A stretch of 64,000 nucleotides of DNA from Dissulfurispira thermophila (GTDB lineage: Bacteria > Nitrospirota > Thermodesulfovibrionia > Thermodesulfovibrionales > Dissulfurispiraceae). The notes below the pieces were generated by a model. That model was not told the origin of the DNA. It saw only the letters and a program-made list of their open reading frames with translations, and searched no databases. Positions 50,068-58,483 of the stretch are shown here, in pieces (position 1 is the first letter of the stretch; each line of letters starts with the position of its first letter). The DNA lies in contig NZ_AP022873.1 of the NCBI RefSeq assembly GCF_014701235.1, positions 1,426,001-1,490,000 on the forward strand. The letters are read 5' to 3'. Position numbers and translations under genes: made by a program.

Positions 50068-50736
50068 TTGAAAATTTCTGTAATAATACCTGCCTTTAAC
50101 GAAGAAAAACATATTAAGGCATGTATAAAATCAGCAAAAAATATTGAACCATTTGAAATAATTGTTGTTGACGGTAGCAGCACTGATAAGACAAAAGAGC
50201 TTGCAAAAGAAGAAGGGGTATTTGTTATACAAAGCCCAAAGGGAAGAGGCATCCAGATGAATATAGGTGCCTCTATTGCAAATGGCGATATATTGCTCTT
50301 TCTTCATGCTGACTCGGTTATTACCAACAGAGTGGATATAAGGGATTATATCGCCATGGGATATATAGGCGGATTTTTTAGGCTCAGGTTTAATGACAGC
50401 TCAATCTCTACAAAGCTTGTAGAATTTTTTGCAAATTTGAGGGCAAGGATGCTTTCACTTCCATATGGTGATCAGGCTATATTTATTAAAAATGATTTAT
50501 TCAAAAAAATCGGCGGCTTTAAGGAATATCCTTTCCTTGAAGATATTGAATTTGTCAGAAGATTAAAAAAATTTGGGAAATTAAGATATATCCAGCATAA
50601 TGTAATTGCATCTTCTCGAAGGATTCAAAAAGGCTATCCATTTTCGCCAATTCTAATAAGTATGAGAAATGCTCTAATAGTCTTGTTTTTTATGCTTGGG
50701 GTAAGCCCACATACACTTTTAAAATTTTACCGATAA
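50068..50736 (+). CDS. TIGR04283-type family 2 glycosyltransferase
   Basis: A 222-residue GT-A glycosyltransferase. It begins KISVIIPAFNEEKHIKACIK, with IIVVDGSSTDKTKELAKEEG, RGIQMNIGASIANGDILLFL and HADS (metal-binding region), and PFLEDIEFVRRLKKFGKL. The pattern fits the TIGR04283 family, which co-occurs with TIGR04282 and ArsS-type genes in arsenosugar-like clusters. The start is TTG at 50068, with AAAGGTG upstream. It lies 12 nt after the rhodanese gene. A C-terminal hydrophobic helix ends the protein. Confidence 0.85.
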   Translation: MKISVIIPAFNEEKHIKACIKSAKNIEPFEIIVVDGSSTDKTKELAKEEGVFVIQSPKGRGIQMNIGASIANGDILLFLHADSVITNRVDIRDYIAMGYIGGFFRLRFNDSSISTKLVEFFANLRARMLSLPYGDQAIFIKNDLFKKIGGFKEYPFLEDIEFVRRLKKFGKLRYIQHNVIASSRRIQKGYPFSPILISMRNALIVLFFMLGVSPHTLLKFYR

Positions 50737-50750
50737 ACCTATAATGTATA

Positions 50751-52418
50751 ATGATTGAGGAATTTTTAAAAGACTGCGTTTCATGCGGGATATGTAGAGA
50801 GATTTGCCCATTTTTATCAGAATATGGCACTCCTGATTTGATAATTTCAAAAAATCCAGAGACAGCTTTTTTATGCACCAATTGTAAGGCATGTGACCTT
50901 GTTTGTCCAAATAGTCTTTCACCATCAGAAGCACTCCATGAAACAAAATATAAACAAATAAAAGAAAACAACTTATCTGAAAATATTAAGACTGTTTTGA
51001 ATTCTGCAAATGGGTTTGCCATGAGAGGGCATAAATTCCCATTTGCTTATTATCAATCAAGTGAAACAGTATTCTGGCCTGGATGTGCACTTCAGGGCAC
51101 AAGACCTGATTTAGTCAAAAAGATTACAAAAATGTTGAAAATTGGACTGGTTCTTGACTGCTGTTTTGACCCATTATTCCAGAATGGAGACCTTGATGCA
51201 GTAAAATCAGCATCAGAAAGAATAAAAAAACGTTTAAACAAATATGGAATAAAGCACATTATTTTAGGATGCACAAACTGCAAAAAAATATTTTCACTAT
51301 ACATGCCTGAAATAAAAACAGAGCATATACTCGAAGCACTTCCAGAGATAAAATCAAAGCCAAAACATTATATTGAACTAAAAGATGCATATCTCCACCA
51401 CCCATGTCCGTCATTTCGATTTGCTTATATCAGGGAACTGGCAAATAAACACATCAAAGGATTTGTTTCTATTGCATCTCAAACCTCTCATCCTATGTGC
51501 TGCGGACTTGGAGGAGCTACACATGCACTATCAGAAAAACTCTCTGACCAATACACTGAAAAAATAATATCCGATACAAAAAAATCTCCGATTATCACTT
51601 ACTGCATGGGATGCAAAAACAAATATTTAAAAAAAGGTAAAGATGCTTATCATATACTCGAACTAATAACAGATTCAAAGCCTCTAAAACAGCCTGTTTC
51701 AGCAAGCCGCAAATGGCTTAACAGATTGCTTTTATCTATAGGACAACGGTTATTAAAAAGTAGAAAATTTATTCTTGCTGCAATAATTCTGATAGTAATA
51801 ATCTCTACAACATATCTCAGAAAATCAGGATATTTCTCCCCCGAATTACTGCTTGATTTTATCAGGCACTATAAAATTTTAGCACCTGCATTATTTATCC
51901 TCATTTATACTATTGGCCCAAGCATATTCATTCCCAGTCTGCCACTCACATTAGGCGCTGGTTTTCTCTGGGGACCATTCTGGGGGGTTATTTTCTCAAT
52001 AATAGGAGCAACTCTCGGTGCGTCAGTTCCGTTTCTTCTTGCTAGATACATTATAGGCAGCACCATAAAGGAGCGATTTAGTTATGCCCGATGGAAGTGG
52101 CTCAAAGAAAAAGTTGAGCATCATGGATGGAAAGCCGTTGCATTTACAAGAATTATTCCCATATTCCCCTATCCTGTTTTAAATTATCTTTTTGGAATCA
52201 CACCAATACCATTTTTGCACTATTTATGGAGTACATTTGTCTTCATGCTTCCTGCCTGTATTGCCTATGTAGCATTTGGAAGTTCTATGAGTGAATTAAT
52301 ACTAAAAGGCAATATAAAAGGCGTTATAATCGGTATCATAATTGCTACAATTGCAATGATGCTGCCTTTTGCCTTCAAAACATTTATAAAAAAGGTATTT
52401 CCTGAAAAAAATGAATAG
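50751..52418 (+). CDS. Fusion: ferredoxin/CCG heterodisulfide-reductase-like domain + TVP38 membrane domain
   Basis: A 555-residue fusion. Residues 1-60 hold two 4Fe-4S motifs (CVSCGICREICPF and CTNCKACDLVCPN). Residues about 110-310 hold CCG-type cysteine motifs seen in HdrB/GlpC (FWPGCALQGTRPD, DCCFDPLFQ, MCCGLGGATHAL). From about residue 335 a membrane VTT/TVP38 domain follows (FIPSLPLTLGAGFLWGPFWG, FTRIIPIFPYPVLNYLFGIT). The redox half suggests disulfide or persulfide chemistry tied to a membrane transporter-like domain. It overlaps the next gene by 8 nt. No frameshift is evident at the junction. Confidence 0.82.
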   Translation: MIEEFLKDCVSCGICREICPFLSEYGTPDLIISKNPETAFLCTNCKACDLVCPNSLSPSEALHETKYKQIKENNLSENIKTVLNSANGFAMRGHKFPFAYYQSSETVFWPGCALQGTRPDLVKKITKMLKIGLVLDCCFDPLFQNGDLDAVKSASERIKKRLNKYGIKHIILGCTNCKKIFSLYMPEIKTEHILEALPEIKSKPKHYIELKDAYLHHPCPSFRFAYIRELANKHIKGFVSIASQTSHPMCCGLGGATHALSEKLSDQYTEKIISDTKKSPIITYCMGCKNKYLKKGKDAYHILELITDSKPLKQPVSASRKWLNRLLLSIGQRLLKSRKFILAAIILIVIISTTYLRKSGYFSPELLLDFIRHYKILAPALFILIYTIGPSIFIPSLPLTLGAGFLWGPFWGVIFSIIGATLGASVPFLLARYIIGSTIKERFSYARWKWLKEKVEHHGWKAVAFTRIIPIFPYPVLNYLFGITPIPFLHYLWSTFVFMLPACIAYVAFGSSMSELILKGNIKGVIIGIIIATIAMMLPFAFKTFIKKVFPEKNE

Positions 52419-53028
52419 TTCTGCATTGGGCATCATGTTTAGAATCCCTGAGTACGGCAAGGTTAAGAGAAGACTTGCTGCCCAAATAGGAAATGACAAG
52501 GCTTTCAGGGCATATGTCGCCATGCTTTATGAGACAATACAAAATGTCTCTAATCTAACAGACATAGACATATATGGTTTTTATGAAGGAGCAGTGTCGG
52601 CACAACACAATTTACTTAAAATATTTCAATCAATCCCTCAACATGGAGAAGACCTCGGTGAAAAAATGTTTAATGCAATTAAATGGCTTTTTGAAAAAGG
52701 ACACAATAAAGCCATTTTAATAGGCGCAGATTCACCGGACCTGCCTATCGATTATATCAAAGACGCCTTCACAAAATTAGATGCTTTTAATCTTGTGATA
52801 GGTCCTGTAGATGATGGAGGTTATTATCTCATAGGCATGGACAGCCCTTTAGACACTATCTTTAAGGGAATGAAATGGGGCAGTAACAGCATAACTAAAG
52901 ACACCATATCTATTGCAGAAAGGCAAGGAATAAAATATTTTCTGCTCCCTCAATGGTATGACATAGATGATATCGAAGGATTAAATCGCTGGAGTTGTCA
53001 GCAGCCTGTCAAGATTCCATTGCCATAA
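52411..53028 (+). CDS. TIGR04282-type nucleotidyl/glycosyltransferase-like protein (DUF2064)
   Basis: A 205-residue GT-A-fold protein. Landmarks: IMFRIPEYGKVKRRLAAQIG (the P-x-x-G-x-x-KTRL variant of the family), KAILIGADSPDLPIDYIKDA and LVIGPVDDGGYYLIGMD. In the family this protein accompanies ArsS radical SAM and TIGR04283 glycosyltransferases. It is coupled to the Fe-S/TVP38 gene by overlap. The product is inferred to be a sugar-linked small molecule. Confidence 0.87.
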   Translation: MNSSALGIMFRIPEYGKVKRRLAAQIGNDKAFRAYVAMLYETIQNVSNLTDIDIYGFYEGAVSAQHNLLKIFQSIPQHGEDLGEKMFNAIKWLFEKGHNKAILIGADSPDLPIDYIKDAFTKLDAFNLVIGPVDDGGYYLIGMDSPLDTIFKGMKWGSNSITKDTISIAERQGIKYFLLPQWYDIDDIEGLNRWSCQQPVKIPLP

Positions 53029-53116
53029 GCTATAATTATGGATAGTAAACATGCACACCTGATATAATAAAAAAATAAACAAATAATCTCTTTCGCCTTT
53101 CAAAAGGAGGTTTTTT

Positions 53117-53473
53117 ATGAGCAAGCTGAAAGTTTTATTTCATGTAAATGAAAATGACAGATGGAACGTTGCACTGGGCAATATCACAAACCTCATAAAA
53201 GATGTTGGAGAGGGTAATGTAGATGTAGTCGTGCTTGCAAATGGACCGTCTGTTGCTGCCTATACCGATGCCGAGAAGATCGAGATAATGAAAGGCCTTT
53301 CTGAAAAAGGTGCCAGATTCCTTGCATGCAGAAACTCATTGAAAAAGATGTGTGCGGATAATGTCATTTGTATAAACGAAGAAAACCTCCCATCATTTGT
53401 AATAGTAGTCCCTGCTGGAATAACAGAGATTATAAAGAGACAACATGAAGGCTATGCATATGTAAAGCCTTAA
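53117..53473 (+). CDS. DsrE-family protein
   Basis: A 118-residue single-domain DsrE-like protein: KLKVLFHVNENDRWNVALGN, VDVVVLANGPSVAAYTD, GARFLACRNSLKKM with a conserved Cys, and VVPAGITEIIKRQHEGYAYV. Family members shuttle sulfane sulfur or serve in sulfur-relay complexes. AAAGGAGG lies 6 nt before the ATG. It is the last gene of the sulfur-related run and ends at a strong terminator. Confidence 0.88.
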   Translation: MSKLKVLFHVNENDRWNVALGNITNLIKDVGEGNVDVVVLANGPSVAAYTDAEKIEIMKGLSEKGARFLACRNSLKKMCADNVICINEENLPSFVIVVPAGITEIIKRQHEGYAYVKP

Positions 53474-53477
53474 ATAA

Positions 53478-53515
53478 AAAAAGTCCCTCCTGTTGTAATA
53501 CAGGAGGGACTTTTT
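53478..53515. terminator. Bidirectional intrinsic terminator
   Basis: Perfect 16-bp stem (AAAAAGTCCCTCCTGT / ACAGGAGGGACTTTTT), loop TGTAAT. A and T flanks make it work for both the dsrE-family gene (plus) and the cold-shock gene (minus). Confidence 0.9.
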
Positions 53516-53523
53516 ACAGGCAA

Positions 53524-53724
53524 TTATAATTTTATTACATTGACTGCTTTGGGTCCCTTGGGGCCCTTTTCGACATCAAAGCTGACTGCTTCGCCTTCTG
53601 CAAGCGACTTAAAGCCATTGCCTTGAATAGAAGAATAGTGGACAAACACATCGCCGCCATCTTCGCTTGTGATAAAGCCGAAACCTTTGGATTCATTGAA
53701 CCACTTTACTGTACCATTAGCCAT
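53524..53724 (-). CDS. Cold-shock protein (CspA family)
   Basis: A 66-residue single CSD RNA-binding protein: [20 protein letters not shown] with RNP1 (KGFGFI) and RNP2 (VFVHYSSI). The C-terminus [13 protein letters not shown] is standard. ATG 53724 is preferred because AAGGAGG lies 10 nt upstream; an ATG at 53733 almost abuts that site. It is followed by a shared bidirectional terminator. Confidence 0.94.
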   Translation of the reverse strand: MANGTVKWFNESKGFGFITSEDGGDVFVHYSSIQGNGFKSLAEGEAVSFDVEKGPKGPKAVNVIKL

Positions 53725-53747
53725 CTTAGACATACCTCCTTCTGCTT

Positions 53748-53775
53748 GTACTAAAGTTAAGGAAAACTTTGTCAA
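53748..53775 (-). promoter_or_regulatory. Candidate promoter of the cold-shock gene
   Basis: On the minus strand TTGACA (53775-53770), 16-nt spacer, TAGTAC (53753-53748). It lies between the ppdK terminator and the cold-shock ribosome-binding site, implying independent transcription. The 5' UTR would be short, unlike long CspA thermosensor leaders. Confidence 0.4.
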
Positions 53776-53781
53776 ACAAAA

Positions 53782-53811
53782 AGGCCGCAAAGCTTAAAGT
53801 CTTTGCGGCCT
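53782..53811 (-). terminator. Terminator downstream of ppdK
   Basis: Perfect 11-bp stem (AGGCCGCAAAG / CTTTGCGGCCT), 8-nt loop. On the minus strand it is followed by TTTTTGTTTG, so it ends the ppdK transcript. Confidence 0.85.
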
Positions 53812-53875
53812 CAATAGTTACAAAAACTTCCAAAACTTCGTGTTTATGTTGACATATCTCGTTATAAATAGTCAA

Positions 53876-56650
53876 CTACTTATTTTTCAACCTTGCCTGT
53901 GCTGCTGCAAATCTTGCAATAGGCACTCTATAAGGAGAGCAACTCACATAGTTAAGACCTATCTTATGGCAAAATTCAATAGACTTTGGCTCACCACCAT
54001 GCTCACCACATATGCCCATTTTCAAATCCCTTTTGACCTTTCTGCCTTTGTCAACAGCCATCTGCATTAGAATGCCTACGCCATTCTGGTCTATAGTAAT
54101 AAATGGGTCATCCTTGAGCAAACCATTCTCGATATAGAATGGCAAAAACCTTCCTGCATCATCCCTCGAAAGTCCATAGACTGTCTGTGTGAGGTCATTT
54201 GTTCCAAATGAATAAAAATCTGCTACATGTGCAATCTCATCTGCAGTTACACATGCCCTTGGAAGTTCTATCATTGTACCAACAGTATAAGGCACCTTAA
54301 CCTTATATTCCTGCTGCACCTTATCTGCAGTGTTGACCACAATATCTCTCATCTTCTGTAATTCATTTACATGCCCAACAAGCGGAATCATTATCTCGGG
54401 GATTACTTTGACTTTTTCCTTTGCAAGCTCGCATGCTGCCTCCATTATTGCCTGTGCCTGCATTTCATATATCTCAGGATATGTAATTCCAAGACGGCAT
54501 CCCCTGTGTCCGAGCATTGGGTTAAACTCATAAAGTGACTTATTCTTTGCATCAAGTTTTTCAAAAGACACTCCCATTTCATTAGCAAGTTCATGGAGTT
54601 CATTATCAGTATGAGGCAAAAATTCATGAAGCGGTGGGTCTAAAAGTCTTATTGTAACAGGTAATCCTGCCATTACCTTAAATATTCCTATAAAGTCATT
54701 CTTCTGAAATGGAAGGAGTTTTGCAAGCGCTCTTTTTCTCTCATCTACAGTGTCAGAAAGTATCATCTCTCTCATCGCCTTTATTCTATCAGGACCAAAG
54801 AACATATGCTCTGTCCTGCAAAGTCCTATTCCTTCTGCACCAAAGTTTCTTGCCACCGCAGCATCTTCTGGCGTATCAGCATTTGTCCTGACTCTTAATG
54901 TCCTGACATTATCTACCCATTTCATCAATTCTTTATACCACAGATTTTTATCAGGGTCTGCTGGCAATAAATCGAGCTGTCCTTCATATACCCTTCCTGC
55001 TGTCCCGTTAAGTGTTATCCAATCTCCTTCTCTTAAGACCTTTCCATTTACACGAATCTCTTTTCTATGGACATCTATATTGAGTTCAGAACATCCAACT
55101 ATGCAGCATTTACCCCAGCCCCTTGCAACTAATGCTGCATGGCTCGTCATGCCTCCTTTTGCTGTAAGAATAGCCTCTGCTGCATGCATCCCATGAACAT
55201 CCTCTGGTGAGGTTTCATTTCTGACAAGTATTACCTTTTCACCCCTTTTTGCCCATGCCTCTGCATCATCAGCAGTAAATACAATTCTACCTGTTGCGCC
55301 ACCCGGCCCTGCGGGCAGACCCTTTGCAAGAACAGTTGCCTTCTTTTCAGCAACAGGCGCAACAGAAGGATGTAAAAGAATATCTAATTGCTCTGGCTTC
55401 ACACGAAGTATTGCCTCATCTTTACTTATAAGCCTTTGTTTTGCCATTTCTACAGCCATACGAATAGCAGCCTGTGGATTGCGCTTGCCAACTCTTGTCT
55501 GCAGCATCCATAGTCTTCCATCCTCTATTGTAAATTCTATATCTTGCATATCTCTATAATGTCTTTCGAGTTTTTTCTGAATTGCAAATAGCTGTTTGTA
55601 TAGATGTGGCATTGATTCTTCGAGTGAAGGCAAATGCTGGGTATCTGCTGTCTTACCTGCCTTGTTAACAGGATATGGTGTTCTTATGCCTGCAACAACA
55701 TCTTCTCCCTGTGCATTCGGAAGCCATTCACCATAAAATACATCTTCCCCTGTCGCTGGGTTGCGAGTAAAAGCAACACCCGTTCCTGAATTGTCTCCTG
55801 TATTGCCAAAGACCATTGACTGCACATTAACAGCGGTTCCCCAATCATCAGGAATCTTCTCTATCTTACGATATGATACTGCGCGCTTACCCATCCATGA
55901 CTGAAACACTGCCCCTATTCCTCCCCAGAGTTGCTCCCATGGATCATCAGGAAATTCCTTGCCAAGTGTGTGCTTAATAATTGCCTTAAATTCATCACAG
56001 AGTATCTTTAAATCATCTACTGTAAGATCTGTGTCACTCTTATACCCCTTTTGTTTTTTCATTGCATCCATTGCATGCTCAAGTTTCTGACGAATACCCT
56101 CTCCTTCTTTAGGCTCTATTCCAGCAGCCTTTTCCATCACAACATCAGAATACATCATGAGAAGGCGGCGATATGCATCATACACAAAACGTTCGTTATT
56201 TGTTTTCTTTACAAGTCCCGGGATTGTCTTCGTTGTAAGCCCGATATTCAAAACCGTCTCCATCATGCCGGGCATAGAACTACGAGCACCTGATCGCACA
56301 GAAACAAGGAGCGGGTTATTAGGATCACCAAATTTCTTATTCATTATCTTCTCAATCTTTGCCATTGCAGCATCAACCTGAGGCTTTAATTCTTTTGGAT
56401 ATTTCTTGTTATTCTTATAATAAAGAGTGCAAACCTCTGTGGTTATCGTAAAACCCGGAGGAACTGGAATGCCAAGATTAACCATCTCTGCCAGATTAGC
56501 TCCTTTGCCTCCTAAAAGATTTTTCATTTCAGCCTTTCCGTCAGCTTTACCTCCACCAAAGAAATAGACATACTTTTTTGATTTTTGGGATTTTACAGAC
56601 TTTACAGCCTTTGCTGATTTTTTGGCTTTTTTAACAACCTTTCCCATCAA
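53876..56650 (-). CDS. ppdK: Pyruvate, phosphate dikinase
   Basis: A 924-residue enzyme interconverting pyruvate + ATP + Pi and PEP + AMP + PPi. Nucleotide-binding region GGKGANLAEMVNLGIPVPPG, swivelling His domain GGMTSHAALVARGWGKCCIV (phospho-His in TSHAA), and PEP-binding C-terminal TYPEIYEMQAQAIMEAA with GRFLPFYI and MGICGEHGGEPKSIEFCHKI are complete. A Lys/Ala/Ser-rich N-terminal extension of about 26 residues (KVVKKAKKSAKAVKSVKS) precedes YVYFFGGGKADG, which is where most homologues begin. Gluconeogenic or autotrophic use is inference. Confidence 0.95.
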   Translation of the reverse strand: MMGKVVKKAKKSAKAVKSVKSQKSKKYVYFFGGGKADGKAEMKNLLGGKGANLAEMVNLGIPVPPGFTITTEVCTLYYKNNKKYPKELKPQVDAAMAKIEKIMNKKFGDPNNPLLVSVRSGARSSMPGMMETVLNIGLTTKTIPGLVKKTNNERFVYDAYRRLLMMYSDVVMEKAAGIEPKEGEGIRQKLEHAMDAMKKQKGYKSDTDLTVDDLKILCDEFKAIIKHTLGKEFPDDPWEQLWGGIGAVFQSWMGKRAVSYRKIEKIPDDWGTAVNVQSMVFGNTGDNSGTGVAFTRNPATGEDVFYGEWLPNAQGEDVVAGIRTPYPVNKAGKTADTQHLPSLEESMPHLYKQLFAIQKKLERHYRDMQDIEFTIEDGRLWMLQTRVGKRNPQAAIRMAVEMAKQRLISKDEAILRVKPEQLDILLHPSVAPVAEKKATVLAKGLPAGPGGATGRIVFTADDAEAWAKRGEKVILVRNETSPEDVHGMHAAEAILTAKGGMTSHAALVARGWGKCCIVGCSELNIDVHRKEIRVNGKVLREGDWITLNGTAGRVYEGQLDLLPADPDKNLWYKELMKWVDNVRTLRVRTNADTPEDAAVARNFGAEGIGLCRTEHMFFGPDRIKAMREMILSDTVDERKRALAKLLPFQKNDFIGIFKVMAGLPVTIRLLDPPLHEFLPHTDNELHELANEMGVSFEKLDAKNKSLYEFNPMLGHRGCRLGITYPEIYEMQAQAIMEAACELAKEKVKVIPEIMIPLVGHVNELQKMRDIVVNTADKVQQEYKVKVPYTVGTMIELPRACVTADEIAHVADFYSFGTNDLTQTVYGLSRDDAGRFLPFYIENGLLKDDPFITIDQNGVGILMQMAVDKGRKVKRDLKMGICGEHGGEPKSIEFCHKIGLNYVSCSPYRVPIARFAAAQARLKNK

Positions 56651-56725
56651 TTCCCTCCAAAATAATAATATTTATAAGGCGTTATAATTTAGCCTAACTC
56701 AATAGAAAAATTCAAGAAAAACAAG

Positions 56726-58354
56726 TTATTTCTTACCAAATTCTTTCAACTTTAATTCCTTTCTCTTTATCTTTCCGCTTATGGTCTTTGGCAGGTCATC
56801 GACAAATTCGATCTTTCGAGGATATTTATATGGTGCTGTATTGACTTTTACAAATTCCTGAAGCTCTTTAATAAGTGCATCTGATGGACTATAGTTTTTT
56901 GTCAAAACAATAAATGCCTTTACTACCTCTCCCCTCACCTCATCAGGACTTGCAACAACTGCAGACTCTTTAATAGCAGGATGTTTTAACAGCACACTTT
57001 CTATCTCAAAAGGCCCTATCCTATAACCTGATGTAAGTATCACATCATCTGCCCTTCCAACAAACCAGAAATAACCTTCCTCATCTTTGTACGCCCTGTC
57101 GCCTGTCATATACCATTGCCCCCTCATAGTCTTTTCTGTTGCCTCTAAATTTCCAAGATATTCCTTGAACAAACCAATAGGTCTTTCAGGCTTTATTTTT
57201 ATTGCTATGTCGCCCTCGGCATTTGGAGGTAATGGATTACCATCTTCATCAATAACATCTACAACAAATCCAGGGACAGGTAATCCCATTGAGCCTGGTT
57301 TTACAGGAATACATCTAAAGCTTGCAAGGACATTCACTGTCTCTGTCTGTCCATATCCATCATATATGTATTGGCCTGTCCTGTCCTTCCATATTTCAAT
57401 TATTTCCTTATTTAATGGCTCACCAGCAGCAACAAAGTGGCGCATTGAGTGAAATGTCAGCTTTGATTCAGATAGCTCTTTTACAATCATCCTATAAGCA
57501 GTAGGAGGTCCACAGAATGTTGTAATAGGATATTTGTTTAATATCTCAATTGTTGATAAAGGCTCAAATTTTCCTTTTTTATAAAATGAAAATACTGCTG
57601 CACCCATATGCCATGGACCAAAAAGACTTGACCATGCTGCCTTTGCCCATCCTGTATCAGAAAGATTCCAGTGAATATCGCCGGGTCTGAGATCAAGCCA
57701 ATACCTGCCTGTCAACACATGCGCAAATGGATAAGATGCATGCGAGTGAAGCACCATTTTTGGAGGGCCTGTTGTGCCTGATGTAAAATATATCAATGCT
57801 GGTTCATCAGAAAATGCCCTTTCACCTTCAAATGCATATGCCAAATTCCTCTCCTCTAAATAATCAATCCATCCGGGTCTTTTGCCGATAATTATAAGCA
57901 ATGGAATTGATGACATGCCTCTTACTGCGTCTTCAACCTTTGATGCATCTTCATCTGTTGCAATGATTGCTGTTATATCTACTGCTGAAAGCCTATATGC
58001 AATATCCTTCGAAGTCAAAAGAGTTGTTGCCGGTATTGGAATTGCATTAAGCCTCATAAGGGCAAGCATCACTTCCCACCACTCGGGGATATTAGGAACT
58101 ATGACAATAACCTTATCGCCTTTCTTAATACCTATTTTCCTGAATGCACCTGCTGCCTTTGATGAAAGAGTCTTTAATTCATTAAATGTAAACTCCTTTT
58201 CGCACTTACCATCTGTCCAGAAAAGGGCAAGACTATTTTTATCTTTTGCCCACTTGTCAAAGACATCGAGTGGAAAAGAGAATTTTTCAGGTACATGCAA
58301 AGAAAATCCCCTGTATTCTTTCCAGTAGTCTTTCATATTAGGCGTCTGTTCCAT
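56726..58354 (-). CDS. Acyl-CoA synthetase (AMP-forming, medium-chain/benzoate type)
   Basis: A 542-residue ANL-family ligase. P-loop-like PALIYFTSGTTGPPKMVLHS, A5 YDGYGQTETVN, A7/A8 YMTGDRAYKDEEGYFWFVGR with ADDVILTSGYRIGPFE, and catalytic Lys region TISGKIKRKEL are present. DIHWNLSDTGWAKAAWSSLF is typical of the acyl-CoA synthetase (MACS)/benzoate group rather than acetyl-CoA synthetase. Substrate cannot be fixed; the acyl-CoA dehydrogenase at 13699 could lie downstream in the same catabolism. Confidence 0.9.
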   Translation of the reverse strand: MEQTPNMKDYWKEYRGFSLHVPEKFSFPLDVFDKWAKDKNSLALFWTDGKCEKEFTFNELKTLSSKAAGAFRKIGIKKGDKVIVIVPNIPEWWEVMLALMRLNAIPIPATTLLTSKDIAYRLSAVDITAIIATDEDASKVEDAVRGMSSIPLLIIIGKRPGWIDYLEERNLAYAFEGERAFSDEPALIYFTSGTTGPPKMVLHSHASYPFAHVLTGRYWLDLRPGDIHWNLSDTGWAKAAWSSLFGPWHMGAAVFSFYKKGKFEPLSTIEILNKYPITTFCGPPTAYRMIVKELSESKLTFHSMRHFVAAGEPLNKEIIEIWKDRTGQYIYDGYGQTETVNVLASFRCIPVKPGSMGLPVPGFVVDVIDEDGNPLPPNAEGDIAIKIKPERPIGLFKEYLGNLEATEKTMRGQWYMTGDRAYKDEEGYFWFVGRADDVILTSGYRIGPFEIESVLLKHPAIKESAVVASPDEVRGEVVKAFIVLTKNYSPSDALIKELQEFVKVNTAPYKYPRKIEFVDDLPKTISGKIKRKELKLKEFGKK

Positions 58355-58483
58355 AACAAAATAATACCACTCACTACCTAAGACTCAAGCTATGCTATTC
58401 TTATATTGGCTGCCATAATATTAGCATTTGCTATGGATATATAAAAAAATAGGTTGAGATTGAGATTGAGGTTTATATTTACT

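Noticed and set aside
53020-53068. Promoter before the DsrE-family gene
   Set aside because: Two TATAAT-like boxes occur (53031 and 53063) but neither has a -35 at acceptable spacing, so I did not list it.
42647-53473. Selenoprotein genes with in-frame UGA
   Set aside because: The radical SAM, YedE, YedF and DsrE-family frames are intact with Cys at the positions where relatives may have Sec; no UGA interrupts them.
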